Origin: Variovorax gossypii | GTDB lineage: Bacteria; Pseudomonadota; Gammaproteobacteria; Burkholderiales; Burkholderiaceae_C | DNA length: 64,000 nt | Assembly (NCBI RefSeq): GCF_003965815.1 | Contig: NZ_RXOE01000002.1 | Coordinates: forward strand, 806,001 to 870,000 | Direction: 5' to 3' | Shown here: positions 54,697-64,000 of the stretch, in pieces | Numbering within the stretch: position 1 is the first letter of the stretch | Layout of the letters: each line of letters begins with the position of its first letter | Made by a program: the position numbers and the translations under genes | Notes under the pieces: model-generated | The model's input: only the letters and a program-made list of their open reading frames with translations | What the model was told of the DNA's origin: nothing | The model's database searches: none

Positions 54697-56603
54697 CGTG
54701 CGTCTTCCAGCAGTTCGTCGTCGGCGCCGCCGAGGTAGGCCTCGAGCACGCGCGGGTTGGCCTGCACTTCGGCGGGCGTGCCGGTTGCGATGACGGTGCC
54801 GAATTCGAGCACCGTGATGCGGTCGGCGAGGTTCATCACGAACTCCATGTCGTGCTCCACCACGAGGATGCCGAGGCCTTCGGCGCGCAGCTGCGCGAGC
54901 AGCTCGGACAGCGCGCGCTTCTCGAGATGGCGCAGGCCGGCGGCGGGCTCGTCGAGCAGCAGCACCGACGGTTGCCCGGCGAGCGCGCGGGCGATTTCCA
55001 CCACGCGCTGCTGGCCGAGCGAGAGCGACGCGGCGGGCGTGTCGGCATGCGCGCCGAGGCCGCAGCGTTCGATCTGGCGACGGGCTTCGGCCATGAGCGC
55101 GGCTTCCTCGGCGCGATCCAGACGCAGCATCGCCGCGAGCCAGCCGCGCTTTGCGCGCAGATGAGCGCCGAGCGCGACGTTCTCCACCACGCTGCGCTGC
55201 CCCAGCAGGCGCACGTGCTGGAAGGTGCGGCCAAGGCCCAGCGACGCGAAGGCGCGCGAAGGCTTGCCCGACATGGCCTGTCCCACCAGGCGAACCTCGC
55301 CCGTGGTCGGGTCGTCCACGCCCGAGATCATGTTGAAGAAGGTGCTCTTGCCGGCGCCGTTCGGGCCGATCAGCGCATGCACCTCGCCGGCCTTCAGTGT
55401 CATCGAGATGTCGTTGTTGGCCACCAGGCCGCCGAAGCGCTTGCTCACGCCGTCGGCCTGCAGCAGCAGGGTGCCGGCTGCTGGCACCGCGCGCTGCGCG
55501 AGCTGGGCCGTGGTCGATGCGGCGGGGCCGGCACCAGCAGCGCGGGGCACTTCGCGCACCCAGCGGCGAGCGAGCCGCGCGATCGTGGGCCACAGGCCGT
55601 CGGCAAAGCGCTGCAGCACGAAGAGCATCAGCAGGCCGAACACCACCACCTCGAAGTTGCCGCTGGTGCCCAGCAGCGCGGGTAGCACGTCCTGCAGCTT
55701 TTCCTTGAGCAGGGTGATCAGCGTGGCGCCGAGCACAGCGCCCCAGAGATGGCCCGCGCCGCCGACCACCGCCATGAACAGCATCTCGATGCCGATGTTG
55801 AGGTTGAACGGCGTAGGGTTCACGAAGCGCTGCATGTGCGCATAGAGCCAGCCCGAGATGGCCGCGAGCAGGGCCGCCAGCACGAAGAGCTTGATGCGGT
55901 GGCGCGCGGTGTCCACGCCCATCGATTCGGCCATCAGCCGGCCGCCCTTGAGCGCGCGGATGGCGCGGCCTTCGCGCGAGTCGAGCAGGTTGTGCATGGC
56001 CCACAGCGCGAGCAGCAGCACGGCCCAGATCACAACGCCCAGCATGCGCGGCGTGGCGAAGGAGACGCCCGCCACCACCAGCGGCGGAATGCCGGTGATG
56101 CCGGTCTGGCCGCCGAGGAACTCCATGTTGCCGAGCAGGAAGTACAGGCTCAGGCCCCAGGCGATGGTGCACAGAGGCAGGTAGTGGCCCGAGAGCTTGA
56201 GCGTGACCGCGCCGAGCGCCCAGGCCAGCGCGAAGGTCAGCACCAACCCCAGCAGCAGGCCGAGCCAGGGCACCAGTGCCGAGCCGGCGATGCCGCCGAG
56301 CCAGCCGGCGGCCGTGGGCGAGGTGCAGATCCATGCGGTGGCGTAGGCGCCCATGCCGACGAAGGCGGCCTGGCCGAAGGAGGTCATGCCGCCCACGCCG
56401 GTCAGCAGCACCAGGCCCACCGCCACCAGGGCGTACAGGCCGATGTTGCTGAGCACGGAAACGGTGAACTCGGGCAGCCAGCCCCAGGCCAGCGCGAGCG
56501 CGACGATGAAGACGAGGGTGAGCACGCGCGGCGTCACGAGCGGACGGCCCTCGGGCGCCGCGTTAGCGGCAGGGGACGCGGAGGTCGATGAAGACGGGTT
56601 CAT
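54693..56603 (-). CDS. Fused LivM permease and LivG ATPase (paa cluster)
   Basis: A 636-residue fusion. The LivM-like permease (about 25-345, eight or so helices) has V-G-G-M-T-S-F-G-Q-A-A-F-V-G-M-G-A-Y and the coupling segment R-E-G-R-A-I-R-A-L-K-G-G. An Ala-rich linker (about 355-385) leads to a LivG ATPase with Walker A G-P-N-G-A-G-K-S-T, signature L-S-L-G-Q-Q-R, Walker B L-L-L-D-E-P-A-A-G-L and H-loop V-E-H-D-M-E-F-V. Unlike the LivG of the first cluster, all nucleotide motifs are good. The start overlaps livH by ATGA. Likely imports phenylacetate or a related aromatic acid. Confidence 0.93.
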   Translation of the reverse strand: MNPSSSTSASPAANAAPEGRPLVTPRVLTLVFIVALALAWGWLPEFTVSVLSNIGLYALVAVGLVLLTGVGGMTSFGQAAFVGMGAYATAWICTSPTAAGWLGGIAGSALVPWLGLLLGLVLTFALAWALGAVTLKLSGHYLPLCTIAWGLSLYFLLGNMEFLGGQTGITGIPPLVVAGVSFATPRMLGVVIWAVLLLALWAMHNLLDSREGRAIRALKGGRLMAESMGVDTARHRIKLFVLAALLAAISGWLYAHMQRFVNPTPFNLNIGIEMLFMAVVGGAGHLWGAVLGATLITLLKEKLQDVLPALLGTSGNFEVVVFGLLMLFVLQRFADGLWPTIARLARRWVREVPRAAGAGPAASTTAQLAQRAVPAAGTLLLQADGVSKRFGGLVANNDISMTLKAGEVHALIGPNGAGKSTFFNMISGVDDPTTGEVRLVGQAMSGKPSRAFASLGLGRTFQHVRLLGQRSVVENVALGAHLRAKRGWLAAMLRLDRAEEAALMAEARRQIERCGLGAHADTPAASLSLGQQRVVEIARALAGQPSVLLLDEPAAGLRHLEKRALSELLAQLRAEGLGILVVEHDMEFVMNLADRITVLEFGTVIATGTPAEVQANPRVLEAYLGGADDELLEDAR

Positions 56604-57628
56604 TCCTCGTCCTCCACATGATGACTGTTCAGCGAGCGCCACAGCAGCACAGGAATGATCAGGGTGAAGACCAGCACTTCCTTGTACGCGCTGGCCCAGA
56701 AGGAGGAGAAGGCCTCGAGCAGGCCGACCAGCAGCGCGCCGGCGAGCGCCAGCGGATAGCTCGCGAGCCCGCCGACGATGGCGGCCACGAAGCCCTTCAG
56801 GCCGATCAGGAAGCCGGTGTCGTAGTAGACCGTGGTGATGGGAGCGATCAGCAGGCCCGAGATGGCGCCGATCACGGCGGCCAGCGCGAAGCTCAGGTCG
56901 CCCGAGAGTTCGGTGGGAATGCCCGACAGACGTGCGCCGACGCGGTTGATGGCGGTGGCGCGAAGCGCCTTGCCGATCATCGAGCGGCCGAAGAACCAGA
57001 ACATCGCGATCACCAGCACCAGCGTGACGCCGACCACCACCAGCGACTGGCCGCTGACCGGAATGCCACCGAGGTCGAGGCGCAGCTCGGAGAACGCGCT
57101 GGTGCGCGAGCCCTCGGCGCCGAAGAAGAAGAGGCCCAGGCCGACCAGCACGCCGTGCAGCGCCACGGAAACGATCAGCAGCATCAGCACGCTGGCATCG
57201 GCCAGCGGGCGGTAGGCGACGCGGTAGAGCAGCGGGCCCAGCGGCGCGATCAGCACCAGCGTGGTGAGCGACTGCATCGCGAGCGAGGTGGGCTTGAAGC
57301 CGAGCACCAGCACGGCGGCGATGGCAGGGAAGGCCACGCACCAGGTCAGCGCCGAGCGCCAGTCGACCATGGCGCCGCGCTTCCAGCGCCAGGCCTCAAC
57401 CACCAGCACGATCACAGCCAGCGCCAGCAGCAGCCACAGCGTCGAGGGCGCGCGGCCGCCCTGCAGCGCGGCCATCGACAGCGCACCGAAGGCGACGAAC
57501 TCGCCCTGCGGGATGAAGATCACGCGAGTGACCGAAAACACCAGCACCAGCGCGAGCGCCATCAGTCCGTAGACCGCGCCGTTCACGATGCCGTCCTGCC
57601 CGAGCAACAGGGCGATCTGCAAATCCAT
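56600..57628 (-). CDS. livH: Liv-type ABC transporter permease LivH (paa cluster)
   Basis: A 342-residue permease, longer than classical LivH by an insertion at about 60-110 with extra helices. The signature N-G-A-V-Y-G-L-M-A-L-A-L-V-L-V-F-S-V-T-R-V-I-F-I-P-Q-G-E-F is typical of aromatic-compound Liv permeases. The coupling helix reads I-G-K-A-L-R-A-T-A-I-N. An 83-bp dispersed repeat lies between it and livK. Confidence 0.92.
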   Translation of the reverse strand: MDLQIALLLGQDGIVNGAVYGLMALALVLVFSVTRVIFIPQGEFVAFGALSMAALQGGRAPSTLWLLLALAVIVLVVEAWRWKRGAMVDWRSALTWCVAFPAIAAVLVLGFKPTSLAMQSLTTLVLIAPLGPLLYRVAYRPLADASVLMLLIVSVALHGVLVGLGLFFFGAEGSRTSAFSELRLDLGGIPVSGQSLVVVGVTLVLVIAMFWFFGRSMIGKALRATAINRVGARLSGIPTELSGDLSFALAAVIGAISGLLIAPITTVYYDTGFLIGLKGFVAAIVGGLASYPLALAGALLVGLLEAFSSFWASAYKEVLVFTLIIPVLLWRSLNSHHVEDEE

Positions 57629-57673
57629 AAAACAACCTTCGGGCGTCGCCCGTGACTCAGTTCAGGAACACCG

Positions 57674-57756
57674 AGGAACCGGCTTTGCCGGGCCTCTGGT
57701 GTTGCCCCCGGTAGGGGGTGGGAGAAGCGACACGAAGTGCGCGGAGCCTGGGGGCG
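57674..57756. repeat. Dispersed 83-bp intergenic repeat, copy 1
   Basis: Shares the block GAGAAGCGACACGAAGTGCG followed by AGCCTGGGGG, plus an upstream GGCTTTGCCGGGCC block and a C-run/G-run hairpin, with the copy at 60081-60163. It lies between the livK stop and the livH start. Confidence 0.8.
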
Positions 57757-57759
57757 AGC

Positions 57760-58905
57760 CTATGGTTGGTATTTCCAGGTGCCGTTTTCGATCTTGACCA
57801 TCACGCGTGCGCGCTGGTCCAGACCCAGGTGATCGGCGGCGGTCATGTTGAACACGCCGTGCGCGCCCGACACGTCCTTGGTCTGCTCCAGCGCGTCGCG
57901 CAGCGCGGCACGGAACTCGGGCGTGCCCGGTTGTGCCTTCTTCAGCGCGGCCGGCACGGCCGAGCTCATCAGCAGGCCGGCGTCCCAGGCGTGCGCGCCG
58001 AAGGTCGAGACCGAGCCCTTGCCGTAGGCGGCTTCGTATGCGGCCACATAGGCGAGGGCGGACTTCTTCACCGGGTTGCTGGCGGGCAGCTGGTCGGCCA
58101 CGAGCACCGGGCCGGCGGGCAGGAAGGTGCCTTCCACGTCCTTGCCGCCCACGCGCAGGAAGTCGGCGTTGGCCACGCCGTGGGTCTGGTACATCTTGCC
58201 GGTGTAGCCGCGTTCCTTCAGCGTCTTCTGCGGCAGCGCGGCCGGCGTGCCGGAGCCGGCGACAAGCACCGCGTCGGGCTTGGCGGCCATGATCTTCAGG
58301 GCCTGGCCGGTCACCGAGGTGTCGGTGCGGGCATAGCGCTCGTTGGCCACGACCTTGATCTTCTTCAGGTCGGCGGCCTTGGCGAACTCCTGCGACCAGC
58401 CTTCGCCGTAGGCGTCGGAGAAGCCGATGAAGGCGACGGTCTTCACGCCGTTGGCGGCCATGTGCTCGGCGATGGCCAGCGACATCATGATGTCGTTCTG
58501 CGGCGTCTTGAACACCCACTTCTTCTTGGCGTCCATCGGCTCGATGATGCGGGCCGAGGCGGCCACCGAGATCATCGGCGTCTGCGCTTCGCTGGCCACG
58601 TCGATCATGGCCAGCGATGCCGGCGTGGTGGTCGAGCCCAGGATCACGTCGACCTTGTTCTCGGCGATGAGCTTGCGCGTGTTGTTGACGGCCGCGGTGG
58701 TGTCGGAGGCGTCGTCCAGCACGATGTAGTTGATCTTCTGCCCGCCGATCGTCTTGGGCATCAGCGAGATGGTGTTCTTCTCGGGGATGCCCAGCGAGGC
58801 TGCCGGGCCCGTGGCCGAGATGGTCACTCCGACGTTGACGTCGGCCCAGGCCGCGAGGGCCGAGGCGCAAAGGGCGGCGGTCAGCAGGGGCTTGAAGAAT
58901 TTCAT
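57760..58905 (-). CDS. livK: Periplasmic binding protein of the paa-cluster Liv transporter
   Basis: A 381-residue type I binding protein with a cleavable signal (hydrophobic 7-20, A-W-A-D site). The mature part begins V-N-V-G-V-T-I-S-A-T-G-P-A-A-S-L-G-I-P-E, a pattern I associate with binding proteins of aromatic-acid gene clusters. It sits directly between paaE and the permease genes, which argues that its ligand is phenylacetate or a near relative. Ligand identity is inferred from context only. Confidence 0.9.
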   Translation of the reverse strand: MKFFKPLLTAALCASALAAWADVNVGVTISATGPAASLGIPEKNTISLMPKTIGGQKINYIVLDDASDTTAAVNNTRKLIAENKVDVILGSTTTPASLAMIDVASEAQTPMISVAASARIIEPMDAKKKWVFKTPQNDIMMSLAIAEHMAANGVKTVAFIGFSDAYGEGWSQEFAKAADLKKIKVVANERYARTDTSVTGQALKIMAAKPDAVLVAGSGTPAALPQKTLKERGYTGKMYQTHGVANADFLRVGGKDVEGTFLPAGPVLVADQLPASNPVKKSALAYVAAYEAAYGKGSVSTFGAHAWDAGLLMSSAVPAALKKAQPGTPEFRAALRDALEQTKDVSGAHGVFNMTAADHLGLDQRARVMVKIENGTWKYQP

Positions 58906-58952
58906 GGTTGGCTTGTCTCCGGTTGAAATGAAAAGTTGAGGCCTGAAGTATC

Positions 58953-60038
58953 TCAGCGCTCGTCGAACGACAGCGTGACGCGTTCGGTCAGGGGGTGCGC
59001 CTGGCAGGTCAATACGAAACCCGCGGCCACTTCATTCTTGTCGAGCGCGAAGTTTCTTTCCATGCGGACTTCCCCGTCCACGCACTTCGCGCGGCAGGTT
59101 CCGCACACGCCCGAGGTGCACGAGAACGGCACCTCGAGACCGGCGGCCGATGCCGCGTCGAGGATGCTCGGCTGCCCTTCGGTGAAGGTGATCTCGCGCT
59201 GCAGGCCGTCGCGCACGATGGTGATGCGCGACTGCTTCGCGTCACCGGGCTGGGCCTCGTGCACCACCGCGCCCACCTGCGTGGCCGAGGGCAGCGCGAC
59301 GCCGAAGCGCTCGATGTGGATGCGGTCTTCCGGCACGCCCGCCGCCAGCAGCGCGGCCTCGGCCTCGTCGTTCATCTGGAAGGGGCCGCACACGTACACG
59401 TGGTCGATGTCCGCTGCCGGCACCACGCTTGAGAGGAACTCGCCGATCTTCTCGCGGTTCATCACGCCGAAGCCCAGGGGCGAATCGGTGTGCTCGTCGG
59501 AGAACACGTGCTGCAGCACGAGGCGCGTCATGTAGCGGTTCTTCAGGTCCTCGATTTCTTCCTTGAACATCGTGGACTGCAGCTGGCGGTTGCCGTAGAT
59601 CAGCGTGAAGCGGCTGTGCGGCTCGCGCGCCAGCACCGTCTTCATGATCGACAGGATGGGCGTGATGCCGCTGCCGCCCGCGATGCCGACGTGGCGGCGC
59701 GCCGATGCCGGCTCGATGGGCACGAAGAAGCGGCCCTGCGGCGCCATCACCTGCAGGGTGTCGCCGGGCTTGAGGCTCGCGTTGATCCAGTTGGAGAACA
59801 CGCCGCCGCGCACCTTGCGCACGCCGACGCGCAGCTCGCCGTCGTCGAGGCCGGCGCAGATCGAATAGGAGCGGCGCAGGTCCTGGCCGTCGATGTCGTG
59901 GCGCAGCGTGAGGTACTGGCCCTGCGTGAAGCCGAAGACCTGCTGCAGGTCGGCCGGCACCTCGAAGGAGACGATGACGGCCTCGTGCGTGTCGGGCTCG
60001 ATGGCCTTCACGCGCAAGGGGTGGAAGAGGGTGCTCAT
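58953..60038 (-). CDS. paaE: Phenylacetyl-CoA epoxidase reductase subunit
   Basis: A 361-residue reductase. FAD-binding domain with R-R-S-Y-S-I-C (residues 55-61), NAD(P)-binding domain with G-G-S-G-I-T-P and Y-V-C-G-P-F, and a C-terminal plant-type [2Fe-2S] domain with C-T-S-G-V-C-G-T-C then a distant L-T-C-Q. It passes electrons from NADPH to the PaaA di-iron centre. The ATG at 60038 is favoured over the long upstream frame, which runs through a dispersed repeat. Confidence 0.95.
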   Translation of the reverse strand: MSTLFHPLRVKAIEPDTHEAVIVSFEVPADLQQVFGFTQGQYLTLRHDIDGQDLRRSYSICAGLDDGELRVGVRKVRGGVFSNWINASLKPGDTLQVMAPQGRFFVPIEPASARRHVGIAGGSGITPILSIMKTVLAREPHSRFTLIYGNRQLQSTMFKEEIEDLKNRYMTRLVLQHVFSDEHTDSPLGFGVMNREKIGEFLSSVVPAADIDHVYVCGPFQMNDEAEAALLAAGVPEDRIHIERFGVALPSATQVGAVVHEAQPGDAKQSRITIVRDGLQREITFTEGQPSILDAASAAGLEVPFSCTSGVCGTCRAKCVDGEVRMERNFALDKNEVAAGFVLTCQAHPLTERVTLSFDER

Positions 60039-60080
60039 GCCAGGTGCTCCGGATTGCCAAGCGTTTTTCCAGGGTTGCCG

Positions 60081-60163
60081 TGGAGCCGGCTTTGCCGGGC
60101 CACTGGCAACGCCCCCTTGAGGGGGGAGGAGAAGCGACACGAAGTGCGCGAAGCCTGGGGGTG
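60081..60163. repeat. Dispersed 83-bp intergenic repeat, copy 2
   Basis: Same orientation and nearly the same sequence as the copy at 57674-57756, differing mainly in the central C-run/G-run. It lies between paaD and paaE and ends five bases before the paaD stop codon. Confidence 0.8.
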
Positions 60164-60168
60164 TTTCT

Positions 60169-60693
60169 TCATATGGGCTTGAAATGTTCGAAGGGCTCGC
60201 GGCAGGCCATGCAGCGGTACAGGGCCTTGCAGGCGGTGGAGCCGAATGCGGAGAGGCGCTCGGTGCGCTCGCTTGCGCAGCGCGGGCAGGCGATGCGTTC
60301 GCCGGCGATGCGGCCGAAGAGCTTGATCGGCATGGCGGTGTTGGCCGCGACTTCGGGCGTGAGGTGAGCGGGCGGCGCGATGCCGTAGGCCTTGAGCTTG
60401 GCTCTGCCTTCGTCGCTGATCCAGTCGCTGGTCCAGGCGGGCGCGCGGCGCAGGGTGGCGCGTGCGCGGCCGAGGCCGGCCTGCTCGACGGCGGCCAGCA
60501 CGTCGTGCTCGATGGCCTCGGTGGCGGGGCAGCCGGAGTAGGTCGGCGTGAGAACGATCTCCAGTCCGTCGTCGTGCTCGATCACCTCGCGCACGATGCC
60601 GAGGTCGCAGACCGACACGGCCGGCACCTCGGGGTCGGGCACCGTGTTCAGCACGGCCCATGCCGCATCGACGCGCGAGGCCAGGGCGTTCAT
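60169..60693 (-). CDS. paaD: Phenylacetyl-CoA epoxidase maturation protein PaaD
   Basis: A 174-residue protein. The N-terminal MIP18/SufT-like domain has D-P-E-V-P-A-V-S-V-C-D-L-G-I and P-T-Y-S-G-C-P-A-T-E; the C-terminal metal-binding tail has C-P-R-C and C-M-A-C. PaaD is needed for epoxidase function, probably in iron-sulfur or di-iron centre assembly. Its start overlaps the paaC stop by one base. Confidence 0.94.
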   Translation of the reverse strand: MNALASRVDAAWAVLNTVPDPEVPAVSVCDLGIVREVIEHDDGLEIVLTPTYSGCPATEAIEHDVLAAVEQAGLGRARATLRRAPAWTSDWISDEGRAKLKAYGIAPPAHLTPEVAANTAMPIKLFGRIAGERIACPRCASERTERLSAFGSTACKALYRCMACREPFEHFKPI

Positions 60694-61472
60694 CACCACA
60701 CGCCTCCGGGGTAGGAGCGCTGCAGGTGCTGCATCTCCGCGAGGATGTAGCCCATGTGCTCGCTGTGCACGCCGTGCTTGCCGGTGCTGCGGAAGGCGGC
60801 TTCCTTCGGCATGGCGAGGCCGGCCGCGTCCAGCACCTGCTGCATCTCGGCGAGCCAGGGTTCGCGCAGTTCGCTCCATGCGGGGCCGAGGCCGCTGGCG
60901 CTGGCCGCGGCATCCACCTCATCGCTGAAGAAGAGTTCGGGCATGTAGAGCCACAGCTGCTTCAGCGCCTTCTCGGTGCGGCGGCGCGATTCGTCGGTGC
61001 CGTCGCCAAGCCGCACCACCCAGTCGCCCGAGTGCTGCTGGTGGTAGCGCGCTTCCTTCAGCGCCTTGCCGGCGATGGCCGCCACTTCGCTGTCGTTGGA
61101 CGCCGCGAGGCGCTGCCACAGCAGCTTCAGCAGCGTCGACACCATCGTGTTGCGCACGACGGCGAAGGCGAAGTCGCCGCGCGGCAGTTCTGCGATGGTG
61201 AGGTTGAAGTAGTCGCGCTCGTCGCGCAGGTAGGCGAGCTGGTCCTCGTCGTGCTCGCGGCCTTCGCCTTCGAGCTTGCCCGCGTGAGTGAGCAGCGCGC
61301 GGGCCTGGCCGACGAGGTCGAGTGCGATGTTGGCCATCGCGATGTCTTCCTCCAGCACGGGCGCGTGGCCGCACCATTCGCCCAGTCGCTGCGCGAGCAC
61401 CAGGCAGGTGTCGCCGATGCGCAGCAGGTATTGCACGGCGGGCGTGCGGTTCAGTTCGATCGATGCTTGCAT
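60693..61472 (-). CDS. paaC: Phenylacetyl-CoA epoxidase structural subunit PaaC
   Basis: A 259-residue ferritin-like protein that forms the scaffold of the PaaA-PaaC core. Helical segments include L-L-R-I-G-D-T-C-L-V-L-A-Q-R-L-G-E-W, E-E-D-I-A-M-A-N-I-A-L-D-L-V-G-Q-A and K-E-A-R-Y-H-Q-Q-H-S. It lies 14 bases after paaB. Confidence 0.95.
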   Translation of the reverse strand: MQASIELNRTPAVQYLLRIGDTCLVLAQRLGEWCGHAPVLEEDIAMANIALDLVGQARALLTHAGKLEGEGREHDEDQLAYLRDERDYFNLTIAELPRGDFAFAVVRNTMVSTLLKLLWQRLAASNDSEVAAIAGKALKEARYHQQHSGDWVVRLGDGTDESRRRTEKALKQLWLYMPELFFSDEVDAAASASGLGPAWSELREPWLAEMQQVLDAAGLAMPKEAAFRSTGKHGVHSEHMGYILAEMQHLQRSYPGGVW

Positions 61473-61486
61473 GACGTTCCGTCCGC

Positions 61487-61783
61487 TCACATGTGGTCGA
61501 CGGACTTGGGCAGCGCGTAGAAGGTCGGGTGGCGGTACACCTTGTCTTCGGCCGGGTCGAAGAACATGTCCTTCTCGCCCGGGTCGCTGGCCACGATCTG
61601 GTCGGAGCGCACCACCCAGATGCTGCTGCCTTCCTGGCGGCGGGTGTAGACGTCGCGTGCCATCTGGATGGCCATCTTCGGGTCGGCCGCGTGCAGGCTG
61701 CCGCAATGCTTGTGGTCGAGGCCGGCCTTGCTGCGCACGAACACCTCCCACAGAGGCCATTCCTGTTTCGTTTCGGTGCTCAT
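61487..61783 (-). CDS. paaB: Phenylacetyl-CoA epoxidase subunit PaaB
   Basis: A 98-residue small subunit ([10 protein letters not shown], then H-C-G-S-L-H-A-A-D and [11 protein letters not shown]). It bridges the reductase and the catalytic core in the multicomponent complex. The start overlaps the paaA stop by four bases. Confidence 0.95.
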   Translation of the reverse strand: MSTETKQEWPLWEVFVRSKAGLDHKHCGSLHAADPKMAIQMARDVYTRRQEGSSIWVVRSDQIVASDPGEKDMFFDPAEDKVYRHPTFYALPKSVDHM

Positions 61784-62793
61784 GCTGCTTCCTTGATTGG
61801 TTGTTGCTTGTTGGCGTGGGCGAGTGCGGCTTCGCGCACCCATGCGCCGTCTTCCCAGGCGTCGACACGGGCCTGCAGGCGTTCGCGGTTGCAGGGGCCG
61901 TCGCCGCCGATCACGCGCCAGAACTCGCTCCAGTCGATGGCGCCGAAGTCGTGCGCCTGGCGCTCCTCGTTCCACTTGAGGTCGGGGTCGGGCAGGGTCA
62001 CGCCGAGGATGCGGGCCTGCTCCACGGTGGCGTCGACGAACTTCTGGCGCAGCTCGTCGTTGCTGAAGCGCTTGATGCCCCAGCGCATCGACTGCGCGCT
62101 GTTGGGCGACTGGTCGTCCGGCGGGCCGAACATCATGATCGAGGGCCACCACCAGCGGTTGACCGCGTCCTGCACCATCGCCTTCTGCGCGTCGGTGCCG
62201 TGGGTCATCATGGTCAGCAGCGATTCGTAGCCCTGGCGCTGGTGGAAGCTCTCCTCGCGGCAGATGCGGATCATGGCGCGCGCATACGGCGCGTACGAGC
62301 AGCGGCAGATCGGCACCTGGTTCATGATGGCCGCGCCGTCCACCAGCCAGCCGATGGTGCCCATGTCTGCCCAGGTCAGCGTGGGGTAGTTGAAGATCGA
62401 GCTGTACTTGGCCTTGCCGCTGTGCAGCGCCTCGAACATCTGGTCGCGCGAAGTGCCCAGCGTTTCGGCGGCTGCATAAAGGTAGAGGCCGTGGCCGCCT
62501 TCGTCCTGCACCTTGGCCAGCAGGATGGCCTTGCGCTTGAGCGTGGGCGCGCGGCTGATCCAGTTGCCCTCGGGCAGCATGCCGACGATTTCCGAGTGCG
62601 CGTGCTGGCTGATCTGGCGCACCAGCGTCTTGCGGTAGTGCTCGGGCATCCAGTCTTTCGCCTCGATGAAGTCGCCGGCGTCGATGTGGGCGTCGAAGCG
62701 CTCCTCGAGCTGCATCTCCTCGGCGGAGCGGACGACTTTCTGCTTGCCGTCGCCCGCGTCCTTGCCCATGGTGTCCATTGCCTGGGTGTACAT
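61780..62793 (-). CDS. paaA: Phenylacetyl-CoA epoxidase catalytic subunit PaaA
   Basis: A 337-residue di-iron oxygenase that makes 1,2-epoxyphenylacetyl-CoA. Iron-ligand helices are visible in Q-D-E-G-G-H-G and C-R-E-E-S-F-H-Q, with E-V-G-like and [11 protein letters not shown] stretches. Thirty-seven bases separate it from paaK. Confidence 0.96.
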   Translation of the reverse strand: MYTQAMDTMGKDAGDGKQKVVRSAEEMQLEERFDAHIDAGDFIEAKDWMPEHYRKTLVRQISQHAHSEIVGMLPEGNWISRAPTLKRKAILLAKVQDEGGHGLYLYAAAETLGTSRDQMFEALHSGKAKYSSIFNYPTLTWADMGTIGWLVDGAAIMNQVPICRCSYAPYARAMIRICREESFHQRQGYESLLTMMTHGTDAQKAMVQDAVNRWWWPSIMMFGPPDDQSPNSAQSMRWGIKRFSNDELRQKFVDATVEQARILGVTLPDPDLKWNEERQAHDFGAIDWSEFWRVIGGDGPCNRERLQARVDAWEDGAWVREAALAHANKQQPIKEAA

Positions 62794-62830
62794 GTGCGTG
62801 TCCTTTCGGTGGATGTTGGAAGTGGCCTGG

Positions 62831-64000
<1,170 letters not shown>

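Noticed and set aside
60038..60140. N-terminal extension of paaE through the upstream frame
   Set aside because: The extra codons lie in a dispersed repeat and the ATG at 60038 matches the usual PaaE start.

Overview
The window is high-GC proteobacterial chromosome. The phenylacetyl-CoA epoxidase operon, two branched-chain-type (Liv) ABC transporters, the TelA/XpaC module, a MocR regulator and the intergenic repeats all suggest a Comamonadaceae betaproteobacterium, most likely Variovorax or a close relative. This assignment rests on gene content and protein flavour; no 16S or database search was possible. No tRNA, rRNA, CRISPR array or IS transposase was seen.

Layout. 1-8.8 kb: end of an amidohydrolase, a Tat-like secreted lactonase-fold beta-propeller and a berberine-bridge FAD oxidase, small hypotheticals, a shikimate-kinase-like P-loop protein translationally coupled to a serine hydrolase, then a LysR regulator divergent from an orphan amino-acid binding protein and a class V PLP enzyme. 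8.8-13.5 kb: a tight four-gene operon (membrane-anchored binding-protein-like protein, TelA, lipoprotein with binding-protein and VWA domains, XpaC-like membrane protein) behind a Pho-box-like promoter. 13.5-20.7 kb: livKHMGF plus an aldehyde dehydrogenase, divergent from a FeaR-like AraC regulator, probably an aromatic uptake and oxidation unit. 20.8-22.1 kb: a likely amidase toxin and periplasmic immunity pair. 22.1-24.6 kb: a SulP permease and a DUF4337 protein.

24.8-32.4 kb is an accessory island of lower and uneven GC. It holds a Sec-exported Rhs protein with a short variable tail, six small proteins that look like immunity genes, and a small gene preceded by a strongly structured C4-like antisense RNA whose loop segments are complementary to that gene's ribosome-binding site. 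32.3-37.7 kb: a broken methyltransferase, then a MocR/aminotransferase/binding-protein-fold/PhzF cluster and a frameshifted membrane protein. 38.1-48.3 kb: a TerC-CBS protein, flavin reductase, CPBP protease, MFS transporter and rhamnosyltransferase-like protein, then a PAP2 / GT2 / ArnT-like / YdjC-deacetylase operon that looks like a lipid A hexosamine modification pathway. 48.5-50.4 kb: panD, an OmpA-type lipoprotein and a repeat-rich secreted protein.

50.4-64 kb is the phenylacetate catabolic operon on the minus strand, in transcription order paaK (cut by the window edge), paaABCDE, livK, livH, a fused livM-livG, livF, paaZ, an SDR and an NnrU-like methyltransferase. PaaK activates phenylacetate, PaaABCE epoxidises phenylacetyl-CoA, PaaZ opens the ring and oxidises the aldehyde, and the embedded Liv transporter probably imports the aromatic acid. 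Two copies of an 83-bp dispersed repeat and one large inverted repeat sit between genes of this operon.
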